In this document: one piece after another, positions 6,792 through 14,219 of the stretch
Layout: every line of letters starts with the position of its first letter
Position numbering within the stretch: the stretch's first letter is position 1
Assembly: GCA_021812735.1 (NCBI GenBank)
Contig: JAKAMV010000107.1
Coordinates: forward strand, 1 to 17,764
DNA from: Chloroflexota bacterium
GTDB lineage: Bacteria; Chloroflexota; Limnocylindria; Limnocylindrales; CSP1-4
Direction: 5' to 3'
Length of the DNA: 17,764 nt
Notes under the pieces: generated by a model
Seen by the model: only the letters and a program-made list of their open reading frames with translations
What the model was told of the DNA's origin: nothing
The model's database searches: none
Program-made: the position numbers and the translations under genes

Positions 6792-8219
6792 ATGAGCCGC
6801 GTCGTGATGTTCGTCTACAACGACGTGCGCACGGACGCGCGCGTCCTGCGCGAGGCGGCGGCGCTCGCGGAAGCCGGCCACAGCGTGACCATCATCGGCC
6901 GCCCGTCCAACCCGACGTCCCGCGTCGCCGACTCGGAGACACGCGGGCAGGTCGCGATCCTCCGGGTGCCGATCCCGGGCGGCTGGCGAATCCTGCTCGC
7001 GTTCCTCCGCCACCCGTGGCGCCTCGCCCGCTGGGTGGCCCTGCGGATCCTGGGCGGGCTCAAGTCGCTGCCCGGCGGGATCGGCGAGCTGCTGCTGGGT
7101 CTCGGCGTCGGCCTCGCGGCCGTCCCGTGGTCGGTGATCCGGCTGCCGTTCTTCCTGCTCGGCCGGGCGCTCGGCCGCCGGACGCCGCCCGGCGGATCGC
7201 TCCTCGACTGGCTGGTCCGGTGGCGCTGGGCGACCCTCGGCTGGGCCGCCAGCGCGGCCGCCGCCGCGGGCCCGGCGGACGTCTACCACGGCCACGACCT
7301 GACCGGCCTCCCGGCCGCCGTGCGCGCCAGGGAGCGGAGCGGCGGCGGAGGAGCCATCGTCTACGACAGCCACGAGATCTTCCTCGAGTCGGGCACCAAC
7401 GCCACGCGGCCGCGCTGGATCAAGCGGTTCTTCGCACGGCTCGAGCGGCGCTGGGCGTCGGAGGCGGCGGGCGTCGTCACCGTCAACGACGCGCTGGCGG
7501 GCGAGCTCCGCACGCGGCTGGGCGCCCGGGACGTGACGGTCGTCCACAACTGCCCGCCCCGCTGGACGCCGCCATCGGAGCCCGAGGACCACCTCCGGCC
7601 CGCGGCGGGGATCCCGGCGGGAACCCCGCTCGCGCTGTACCACGGCGGCTTCTCCGCCCACCGCGGGCTGGAGCAGCTTGCCGAGGCCATCCTGGTGCCG
7701 GGCATGGAGGGCGTCCACGCCGCCTACCTGGGCTACGGCTCGCTGCGCGCCGACCTCGACCGGATGGCAGCCGACCCGAGGTACGGCGGCCGCCTCCACG
7801 TGCTCGACGCCGTCCCGCCCGATGCGCTGGTGGGCTGGGTCTTCGGCGCCGACGTGGACGTGATGGCGCTCCAGCCCAGCACGCTGAACCACTACCTCTC
7901 CACGCCCAACAAGCTGTTCGAGTCCCTCGCGGCCGGCGTCCCGGTGGTGGCGTCCGACTTCCCGGACCTCCACCGCATCGTGGTCGACAACCCGGGCGGC
8001 CCGCTCGGAGCCGTCTGCGACCCCGGCGACGCGGCCTCGATCGCGGGCGCCATCCGCGGGGTGCTGGAGGCGTCCGAGGACGAGCGGCGCGCCCTGCGGG
8101 CGCGGTGCCTTGCCGCCGCGCACGACCGCTGGAACTGGGAGCACGAGTCGGCCGCCCTCGTGGCGCTCTACGCGCGGCTCGCCGAGGCGGCCGCCCCGGG
8201 CGGGCGCACCGCGCCATGA
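6792..8219 (+). CDS. GT4-type glycosyltransferase 1 (GT-B fold) with hydrophobic insertion
   Basis: The protein has 475 residues, with GGAG about 8 nt before ATG 6792. The N-terminal acceptor domain begins VVMFVYNDVRTDARVLREA, a typical GT4 opening. Residues about 82-125 are an unusually hydrophobic, Gly/Leu-rich insertion with few charges that may hold the enzyme at the membrane. The DVYHGHDL (163-170) and YDSHEIF (191-197) blocks follow. The C-terminal donor domain contains LYHGGFSAHRGLEQL (282-296), GYGSLR and TPNKLFESLAAGVPVVAS (371-388), which corresponds to the nucleotide-sugar site. It should transfer a sugar from a nucleotide donor to a lipid-linked glycan; donor and linkage are not predictable. 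It shares block motifs with the next two genes, so the three are paralogues. Its stop overlaps the next ATG by 4 nt. Confidence 0.85.
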   Translation: MSRVVMFVYNDVRTDARVLREAAALAEAGHSVTIIGRPSNPTSRVADSETRGQVAILRVPIPGGWRILLAFLRHPWRLARWVALRILGGLKSLPGGIGELLLGLGVGLAAVPWSVIRLPFFLLGRALGRRTPPGGSLLDWLVRWRWATLGWAASAAAAAGPADVYHGHDLTGLPAAVRARERSGGGGAIVYDSHEIFLESGTNATRPRWIKRFFARLERRWASEAAGVVTVNDALAGELRTRLGARDVTVVHNCPPRWTPPSEPEDHLRPAAGIPAGTPLALYHGGFSAHRGLEQLAEAILVPGMEGVHAAYLGYGSLRADLDRMAADPRYGGRLHVLDAVPPDALVGWVFGADVDVMALQPSTLNHYLSTPNKLFESLAAGVPVVASDFPDLHRIVVDNPGGPLGAVCDPGDAASIAGAIRGVLEASEDERRALRARCLAAAHDRWNWEHESAALVALYARLAEAAAPGGRTAP

Positions 8220-9574
8220 CGCGTCCTGCGCCCGTTCCCCAGCGCGCGACGATCGTGCTGCCCTCGACCGGCGAGTTCGACTCCCGCACCTACCGCATCG
8301 CCAGCGCTCTGGCCGCCCGCGGCCACGCCGTGACGGTCCTCGCCCGCCTGCGGCCGGGGCTGCCCGCCGACGAGCGCCACCCGGCCGGGTACCGCATCCG
8401 GCGGGTCCGGGCGACGGCCGTGGACGGGCTGCCGCTGCCCGGCGTCGTCCGCGACCGCCTCGCCGGGCTGCGAGCCGGCGCAGGCGACGCGATGTCAGAG
8501 GCGGGCCCGGCGCGCATGCCCCCGGCCTCCCGCCTCGTCGGCGCTGAGCGGGGAGGGCCCGCCGGCCTCGCCCGGCGCGCCGGGCGCGTGGTCGGCGGCG
8601 TCCGGCGGATCGCGGCGATGGCGCTCGTGGTGCGGTCCCAGCTGCGCGCCAGCCGTCCAGTTGACGACGGCGCGGACGTGTACCACGGCATGGCGTACAT
8701 GGGCATCCCCGTCGCGCTGGGGCTGGCGGGCCGACACGCGAGGGCGCGCGCCGTGTACGACGCCAGGGACATCTACGTGGACGCCGGGAACCTCGCCCGG
8801 CTCCCCGGGCCGGTGCGGCGGGTGGTGGGCGCCGCGGAGCGCCGGTGGGCGCGCCGCGCGGACCGCGTCGTGACCGTCAACCTCCCGTATGCCGAGGTGA
8901 TGGCGCGGCGCTGGGACCTGCCGACGCCGGTCGTGGTGCTCAACTGCTCCTACCGCTACCAGCCCGCCGCGCCCAAGTCGCGCCGCCTCCACGAGGCGCT
9001 GGGCCTGCCCGCGGACCGCCGCGTGGTGCTCTACCAGGGGGGGTTCTCGACGGACCGCGGGATCGAGCAGCTGGTCGAGGCGATCCCGCAGGTGCCCAAC
9101 GCCACGCTGGTGCTGCTGGGCTACGGCGCGCTCCGGCCCTGGATCGACCGCGTGACCGCCGGGCCCGGGATGGCGGACCGGGTCCGCGTCCTCGACGCCG
9201 TGCCGCCGACGGAGCTGCTGGACTGGGTGGCCGCCGCCGACGTGGTGGCGATGCCGATCCAGCCGACGACGCTCAACCACCGCCTCACCACGCCCAACAA
9301 GCTGCTCGAGGCGATGGCCGCGGGCGTGCCGGTCGTGGCATCGGACCTGCCGGGGATGGCCGACATCGTGCGCGAGGCGGGGTGCGGCGTGCTCTGCGAC
9401 CCGCGTGATCCCGCGTCCGTTGCCGCGGCGGTCCGCGCCGTGCTCGACGCGCCGGACGGGGGCCGCGGGATGGCCGAGCGGGCGCTGGCGGCCGCCCACG
9501 CCGGCTACAACTGGGAAGCCCAGATGGAGCGGCTCCTGGACCTGTACACAACCCTCACGGGCAAGCCGTGGTGA
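8216..9574 (+). CDS. GT4-type glycosyltransferase 2 (paralogue of its neighbours)
   Basis: The protein has 452 residues and starts at the ATG that overlaps the previous stop. The opening TIVLPSTGEFDSRTYRIA is a nucleotide-sugar glycosyltransferase N-terminal strand-loop. An Arg/Ala-rich linker (about 80-148) replaces the hydrophobic insertion of the upstream paralogue. Shared blocks are DVYHGMAYMGIPVAL (154-168), YDARDIYVDAGN (181-192), LYQGGFSTDRGIEQLVEAI (272-290), LGYGALRPWI and LNHRLTTPNKLLEAMAAGVP (353-372). The C-terminal half is closest to the first glycosyltransferase. It is a predicted cytoplasmic, peripheral GT-B enzyme that adds one residue to the polysaccharide; specificity is unknown. 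Confidence 0.84.
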   Translation: MTRPAPVPQRATIVLPSTGEFDSRTYRIASALAARGHAVTVLARLRPGLPADERHPAGYRIRRVRATAVDGLPLPGVVRDRLAGLRAGAGDAMSEAGPARMPPASRLVGAERGGPAGLARRAGRVVGGVRRIAAMALVVRSQLRASRPVDDGADVYHGMAYMGIPVALGLAGRHARARAVYDARDIYVDAGNLARLPGPVRRVVGAAERRWARRADRVVTVNLPYAEVMARRWDLPTPVVVLNCSYRYQPAAPKSRRLHEALGLPADRRVVLYQGGFSTDRGIEQLVEAIPQVPNATLVLLGYGALRPWIDRVTAGPGMADRVRVLDAVPPTELLDWVAAADVVAMPIQPTTLNHRLTTPNKLLEAMAAGVPVVASDLPGMADIVREAGCGVLCDPRDPASVAAAVRAVLDAPDGGRGMAERALAAAHAGYNWEAQMERLLDLYTTLTGKPW

Positions 9575-10842
9575 CGGCGGCGGGCCGCGCACCGCGGGCG
9601 GTGCTGCTGGTGGCGAACGCGGCGAGCCCCTACTCGCGCGGGCTCCGGGTGGCGCGGTCGCTGGCCGCGGCCGGCTGGGACGTGGAGGTCGCGGCGGTGG
9701 ACGACGACCGCCACCCGGTCGATCAGGACGACGCCGGGGTCCGCGTCCACCGCTACCGGCCGCGGGGCCGATGGGCCCGCTGGCGCACCGACGCCCCGCG
9801 ACGCCCCCGCGGCGGCGTGCGCGGCTGGCTCGTCCGATGGGCCGACGCCGTGGTCAAGCTGCTCGCCTGGCCCGTCCACGTCCGTGCGTGGTGGGCGGCC
9901 CTCGCGGCAGAGCTGCCGCCCGCCGACCTGTACCACGCATTCGGGATCCTGACGATCCCCGTGGCGCTTCGTCTGGCGGAGGACGCCCGGAAGCAGGGCC
10001 GCGCCGGCCGCGTCGTGTACGACGTGATCGACGTGATCCTCGAGTCCAACAACGTCGCCGGCGTTCCAGGGCCCGCCCTCGCAGTCTGGAGGTGGCGCGA
10101 GCGACGCTGGGTGCGCAGGTCGGACCTGGTCGTCACCGTGAACGACGCCATCGCCGACCACCTCGCCACGACGTGGCGCCTGGCGCGGCGGCCCACCGTG
10201 CTGCTCAACTGCCAGCCGCGGTGGACCCCGCCCGCGGCGCGCCCCGACCTCATCCGCCAGGCAGCCGGCATCCCGCCGGAGCGCCGGATCGTGCTGTTCC
10301 TGGGTCGCCTGGGCAGGGAGCGAGGGCTCGACGCCGCCGCGGAGGCTGTGCTGGGCCTGCACGACGCGGCGCTGGTGCTGCTCGGCTTCGGCGCCTGGGA
10401 GGACCGGCTCCGCGAGCGCGACCAGGACCCCCGCTTCGCCGGCCGCCACTTCACGCTGCCGCCCGTGCACCCCGACGACGTGCCGGCCTGGACGGCCTCG
10501 GCGGACGTGTCGGTGGTCGCCGTGCCCGCGAACTCGCTCAACCAGCGCCTGTCGTCGCCCAACAAGTTCTGGGAGTCGCTCACCGCCGGCACCCCCGTCG
10601 TCGTCGGGCGCGAGCTGACGGTGATGCGCGAGATCGTCGAGCGCGACGGGCTGGGCGCGGTGGCCGATCCCTCGAGCGCGGACGACCTGGCGGCGGCGCT
10701 GCGCACCGTGCTCGAGGCGCCCGACGAGGCGCGGGCGGCGATGCGGGAGCGCTGCCTGCGGGTGACGCGCGAGCAGTACTGCTGGGAGGTCGCCGTGGAG
10801 CCCTACCTGACGGCGGCGGCGGGACTGGGGGGAGCGGCGTGA
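9571..10842 (+). CDS. GT4-type glycosyltransferase 3 (paralogue of its neighbours)
   Basis: Two GTG codons stand in tandem at 9568 and 9571. I choose 9571 because it makes the same 4-nt stop/start overlap (GTGA) used elsewhere in this operon; 9568 adds only one residue. The protein has 423 residues. Blocks shared with the two preceding genes are LYHAFGILTIPVAL (120-133), YDVIDVILESNN (150-161), LFLGRLGRERGLDAAAEAV (242-260), LLGFGAWEDRL and LNQRLSSPNKFWESLTAGTP (323-342). A Trp-rich basic segment (about 85-110) may associate with the membrane. It is the most diverged of the three; for example GRLGRERG replaces GGFSxxRG. Predicted role: transfer of one sugar during assembly of the repeat unit or backbone. 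Donor unknown. Confidence 0.84.
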   Translation: MTAAGRAPRAVLLVANAASPYSRGLRVARSLAAAGWDVEVAAVDDDRHPVDQDDAGVRVHRYRPRGRWARWRTDAPRRPRGGVRGWLVRWADAVVKLLAWPVHVRAWWAALAAELPPADLYHAFGILTIPVALRLAEDARKQGRAGRVVYDVIDVILESNNVAGVPGPALAVWRWRERRWVRRSDLVVTVNDAIADHLATTWRLARRPTVLLNCQPRWTPPAARPDLIRQAAGIPPERRIVLFLGRLGRERGLDAAAEAVLGLHDAALVLLGFGAWEDRLRERDQDPRFAGRHFTLPPVHPDDVPAWTASADVSVVAVPANSLNQRLSSPNKFWESLTAGTPVVVGRELTVMREIVERDGLGAVADPSSADDLAAALRTVLEAPDEARAAMRERCLRVTREQYCWEVAVEPYLTAAAGLGGAA

Positions 10843-12647
10843 TCCGGCCCCTCCGCGTCCTGACCGTTGCTCGCTGGTACCCATCGCACGACGTCCGCTA
10901 CCGGGGCTCCTTCGTCGCCGACCTGGTCGCCGCGCTCGCGGGTCTGGGCATGGACCCCGTCGTCGCGTCGTGGGATCCGGCGCTCGTCCGGGGCGGCCGC
11001 CCAGCCGGCGCGGAGCTGGGCCGTGCGGTCGCCGCGTGGACCCAGGCGGTGCGCTCCCCCGCCGTCTGCGCCGTGCCACGCACCTGGGGCGCCGGGGTCA
11101 GGGTCGCGAGGCTGCCGGTGGTGGACGACGCCGCGAACGACGACTGGCGCGGCCGCGTCCTGGCCCACGCCGCGCTGCTCGAGCCCTTCGCCGTGGAGCT
11201 CCACCGCGCAGCGCCCATCGACATCGTCCACGCCCACACGGGCATCCCCGACGGACTCGCGGCGGCCGCCGTCGCCGACCGGCTCGGGGTGCCGCTGGTC
11301 GTGACCGAGCACGCCTCGGACGCCGCCCGCTCCATTGCCGGCGACCCGGCGCTCGCGGACGCCTACCGGTCGCTGTTGACGGGTCGTCGCCGCCTCGTCG
11401 CCATCAGCGAGCCGAGCCGACGGCGCCTGGCGGACGCGCTGGGTGTTGCGCCGGGCTCGATCGCGGTGATCGGCAACGTCGTGGACACCGAGGCGTTCGC
11501 GCCCGCGGGCACCCAGGGTCGGGACGCCGGCGAGCTGCTGTGGGTGGGTGAGCGCAGCCCCAAGAAGGGCACCGACGTGCTGCTGCGCGCGATGGCGCTG
11601 CTCGTCGCGGACCACCCGGGTCTGCACCTGCGACTCGTCGGCCGGGCGCCCACCGCGGAGCTCGAGGCCCGCTGGGCCGCGGAGGCGGCTGGGCTGGGGA
11701 TCGCCGACCGGGTCGCCTTCGACCCGCCCGCCGACCGCGCCGGCGTGGTGGCCGCCATGGCCCGGGCGTCGGTCCTGGTCCACCCGAGCCCGGCCGAGAC
11801 GTTCGGGGTGGTCGCCGCGGAGGCCGCCGCTTCAGGGCTGCCGGTCGCGGCCACGCCGTCGGGGGGCGTCGAGGATGTCGTCGGGCATGGGGGCTCGCTC
11901 GGCACGATCGCCGCGAGCCACGACCCGGCCGACCTGGCGCGCGCCGTGGAGGACGTCCTTGCGCGGCGGGCGGCGTTCGATCCCGACGCCATGCACCGGT
12001 CGATCGCCGCGCGATTCGGCGCCCGGCAGGTCGCCCAGGCGTACCAGGAGCTCTATGCCGAGCTCGTGGGGCCGGGCCGGGCGGCGGATCCCGGGCGCCG
12101 CGAGGCGGCCGCGACCGGTGTGCCAGAAGTGTCGGCGCCGGCGCTCGTCGTCGGCGCCCAGCGGACGCTCCTCGACCGGCGGCTCGCGCAGATCCCGTGG
12201 CGGACCCTCCCGGCCGTCACCGTGCTCACGCTGCCGGGGAAGGGCGACGCCGCCTCGGCGGGCGGCACGGGCCCGCAGCCGCTTGAGGTGGACCCCGACG
12301 CGCCGTTCGCCCGCGAGATGGCCCGCCTCTCGGGCCCCGAGCTCGCCGGCCTGCCCGCCGGTCTCGCCCGGGCGATCCGCACGGTCCTGCACCCGCTCGC
12401 GCCAAGGGCTCGACGCCGGCTGCGCGGGCAGCGGGACGAGTTGCGCGCGCGGGAGCTCGAGCGGCTCGTGCTCGAGGCGTGGCGGGCGCGCTCGGCGGGC
12501 GGCACCCCGGCGTGGATCGTCGCGCTGGATCCGGCGGACGTGCTCGCGGCACGCGTCGCGCTCGAGGCGGGGGCGCCACTTGCGCCGGGCGGGCTGCGCT
12601 GGCTGGCGGACCGGCTCGACGCCGCCGGGGCGGGCGCGGAGGCGTAG
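10839..12647 (+). CDS. GT4 glycosyltransferase with about 190-residue C-terminal extension
   Basis: The protein has 602 residues. GTG 10839 overlaps the previous stop by 4 nt and has GGGGGGAG just upstream. Residues 1-410 are a complete GT4 enzyme: RVLTVARWYPS (6-16), IVHAHTGIPDG (129-139), VTEHAS (155-160), ISEPSRRRL (189-197), LLWVGERSPKKGTDVLL (233-249) and the donor motif E320-TFGVVAA-E328, a clear EX7E. It is not a close paralogue of the three upstream enzymes and looks like the capsular/teichuronic-type GT4 group. Residues 411-602 match no motif I know. They include LLDRRLAQIPWRTLPAVTVL (444-463), a basic Arg-rich stretch near 513-545 and WIVALDPADVLAARVAL towards the end. The extension could be a degenerate second GT half or a partner-binding module. 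It is the last gene of the operon. Confidence 0.8.
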   Translation: MIRPLRVLTVARWYPSHDVRYRGSFVADLVAALAGLGMDPVVASWDPALVRGGRPAGAELGRAVAAWTQAVRSPAVCAVPRTWGAGVRVARLPVVDDAANDDWRGRVLAHAALLEPFAVELHRAAPIDIVHAHTGIPDGLAAAAVADRLGVPLVVTEHASDAARSIAGDPALADAYRSLLTGRRRLVAISEPSRRRLADALGVAPGSIAVIGNVVDTEAFAPAGTQGRDAGELLWVGERSPKKGTDVLLRAMALLVADHPGLHLRLVGRAPTAELEARWAAEAAGLGIADRVAFDPPADRAGVVAAMARASVLVHPSPAETFGVVAAEAAASGLPVAATPSGGVEDVVGHGGSLGTIAASHDPADLARAVEDVLARRAAFDPDAMHRSIAARFGARQVAQAYQELYAELVGPGRAADPGRREAAATGVPEVSAPALVVGAQRTLLDRRLAQIPWRTLPAVTVLTLPGKGDAASAGGTGPQPLEVDPDAPFAREMARLSGPELAGLPAGLARAIRTVLHPLAPRARRRLRGQRDELRARELERLVLEAWRARSAGGTPAWIVALDPADVLAARVALEAGAPLAPGGLRWLADRLDAAGAGAEA

Positions 12648-12675
12648 CGCCGACAGCCGGTAGCGCGGGTCGGCG
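12648..12675 (+). terminator. possible hairpin just after the operon's last stop
   Basis: CGCCGAC (12648-12654) can pair with GTCGGCG (12669-12675) around a 14-nt loop, starting one base after the TAG stop. No T-tract follows, so intrinsic termination is doubtful. In DNA this G+C-rich, chance stems are common. Confidence 0.2.
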
Positions 12676-13367
12676 GCCTCTGGCCCGGCTATCCGGACTG
12701 TAGGTGTGTCGGGGACGCGGGTTCGACCCGAAGCCTCGCGCATGGGTCGGCGACCGCCGCGACGTCGAGCCGGATCTTGGCGCCGAGCGGGGTGTTCTCG
12801 CGGCAGCGGTGCCAGCCGCCGCCAGACGCCGAGCCGGGCAACGGTGTCCTCAACCGTGCCGAGCGGCCTGACGACCTGACGGGCATGACCTTGCCCAGGG
12901 CTCGCGCCGGCTTGACCCCGCTTGGCCGCCGGCGGCATCGGCTTCCCCCCGCTTGGCCGGCGGCCGCATCGCCGCTGCTGTCGGGCCGCTCGAAATCGAG
13001 ATCGGAACCGTGGGAGGCGGTCTTCGCGGCGTCTCGCGTGGACGGCGCAGCCGCCTTGCCCAGCAAGCCAGCATGGCTCGAGCGCGCGGATGGGCGGTCA
13101 CCACCGCCTATTCACGTGGGGACTCTTAGAACCGAGCACAAACCCCATCGCCCGCCAGAAATTCACCCTGGGCATCAGTGGTGGGCCAAGGTTGCGGAAA
13201 CCGGCGAAACCGCCCGACGAGGGGCCGCCAGCAGGATCTACGAGTCTCCGCGCGAGTATCTGGCGGCAGCAGGCGGCTCGCCCGTTCGGAGCCGAAGCGC
13301 GCTGCTGGCGGCCCCGGGCCCAGCCGCCCCGGGCCTGGCGGCCGTCCGCCCGAGCCGATGCATGGGC
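12676..13367. other. long gene-less region between operon and exporter
   Basis: Apart from the hairpin listed separately, I see no gene that I can support here. Open frames across it on both strands have Arg/Pro/Ala-rich, motif-free translations and no convincing Shine-Dalgarno. The region holds a short tmRNA-T-arm-like string (about 12713-12726), a 6-bp hairpin CGACCC/GGGTCG (12724-12729 with 12744-12749), a 31-bp tandem repeat (12916-12977), and a stretch at about 13109-13210 that is richer in A+T than anything else nearby. That last stretch includes two adjacent 9-mers, GAAACCGGC and GAAACCGCC (13197-13214). A decayed mobile element or old insertion would fit, but no transposase motif is recognisable. 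Confidence 0.5.
12916..12977 (+). repeat. 31-bp imperfect tandem duplication
   Basis: Two adjacent units, 12916-12946 and 12947-12977, both begin CCCCGCTTGGCCG and share GC-rich sequence through GCATCG, with scattered mismatches after position 13. The period is exactly 31 bp, not a multiple of three, which agrees with a non-coding region. Confidence 0.7.
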
Positions 13368-14219
13368 CTACCGGCCCCCGGCCGAGCGGCCCTTCGCCCG
13401 AGCCGCCGCCGCAGCCTTGGCAGCCACCGCCTTCAGCTCCTCCTCGCGCTCCGCCTTGGAGCGCATCGAGTGCTCGACGTGGACGTCCACGACCTCGGCC
13501 GGGTCGCCCTCCATCACGACGCGGCCCTTCTCGAGGAGCATCGCCCGGTTGCAGAACTCGGTGACCCAGTGCATGTCGTGGGTCACGAGCACGACGGCCT
13601 TGGCGTTGGCGGCGATCTCGAGCACGCGCTGGCGCGACTTCTCGCGGAACACCTGGTCCCCGGTGGCGAGCACCTCGTCGAGCAGCAGCACGTCGGGGTC
13701 CACCGAGGTGGCGATGGAGAAGCCCAGCCGTGCCCGCATGCCCGACGAGTAGGTCTTGATGGACGCATCGATGAAGTCGCCGATGTCCGCGAAGTCGATG
13801 ATCTGCTGCTGCATGTCGAGCATCACCTTGTGGGGGATGCCCAGGAACGCGCCCGCAAGCATGATGTTGTCGCGGCCCGTCAGCTCCTGGTCGAAGCCGG
13901 CGCCCAGCTGGAGCAGGCTCGAGATCTTGCCCCGGACGTCGATCACGCCCTCGGATGGGTAGATGATCCCGGCCAGCACCTGGAGCAGGGTGCTCTTGCC
14001 GGCGCCGTTGGGCCCGATGACCGCGAGCGCCTCGCCCGGCACCATGCGGAAGCTGACATCGCGCAGGGCCCAGAACTTGGTGTCGCCCTCGCGGTGGAGG
14101 ATGTTCTGGAACGTGGTCCGGAGCGTGTTCTTGCGGGTCAGGCGCAGGTTGTACTGGACCCCCAGCTCATGGACATCGATGGCGTAGTTGGCGGCGGACA
14201 GCTTGTTCAGGGACAGCAT
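13368..14219 (-). CDS. wzt: polysaccharide ABC exporter ATP-binding protein (Wzt/TagH type, no C-terminal carbohydrate domain)
   Basis: The protein has 283 residues. Its ATG (14219-14217) shares one base with the permease stop (TGATG), so translation is coupled. All nucleotide-binding parts are present: Walker A GPNGAGKST (69-77), the LLQLGAGFDQELTGRDN block (102-118) typical of polysaccharide and teichoic-acid exporters, signature YSSGMRARLGF (157-167), Walker B VLLLDE (177-182), D-loop region ATGD and switch H214. The N-terminal 50 residues are the usual family lead-in (VHELGVQYNL, FWALRDVSF). After residue 250 there is only an acidic helix and an Ala/Lys/Arg tail, so the Wzt C-terminal glycan-recognition domain is absent. 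It powers glycan export through the adjacent permease, at the inner face of the membrane. Confidence 0.92.
   Translation of the reverse strand: MLSLNKLSAANYAIDVHELGVQYNLRLTRKNTLRTTFQNILHREGDTKFWALRDVSFRMVPGEALAVIGPNGAGKSTLLQVLAGIIYPSEGVIDVRGKISSLLQLGAGFDQELTGRDNIMLAGAFLGIPHKVMLDMQQQIIDFADIGDFIDASIKTYSSGMRARLGFSIATSVDPDVLLLDEVLATGDQVFREKSRQRVLEIAANAKAVVLVTHDMHWVTEFCNRAMLLEKGRVVMEGDPAEVVDVHVEHSMRSKAEREEELKAVAAKAAAAARAKGRSAGGR

Noticed and set aside
4276..6795. 839-residue plus-strand open frame
   Set aside because: Arg/Pro-rich shadow of the dehydrogenase and epimerase genes in another frame, with no recognisable motif.
12650..12740. possible tRNA around the GGTTCGA string
   Set aside because: With the T-loop fixed, neither the 3' side of the T-stem nor the anticodon stem pairs, and no acceptor stem can be formed.
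12689..13066. minus-strand 125-residue open frame in the gene-less region
   Set aside because: No similarity to any family I know, Arg/Ser/Pro-biased composition, and it spans the 31-bp repeat whose period breaks the frame. Left as unsupported.
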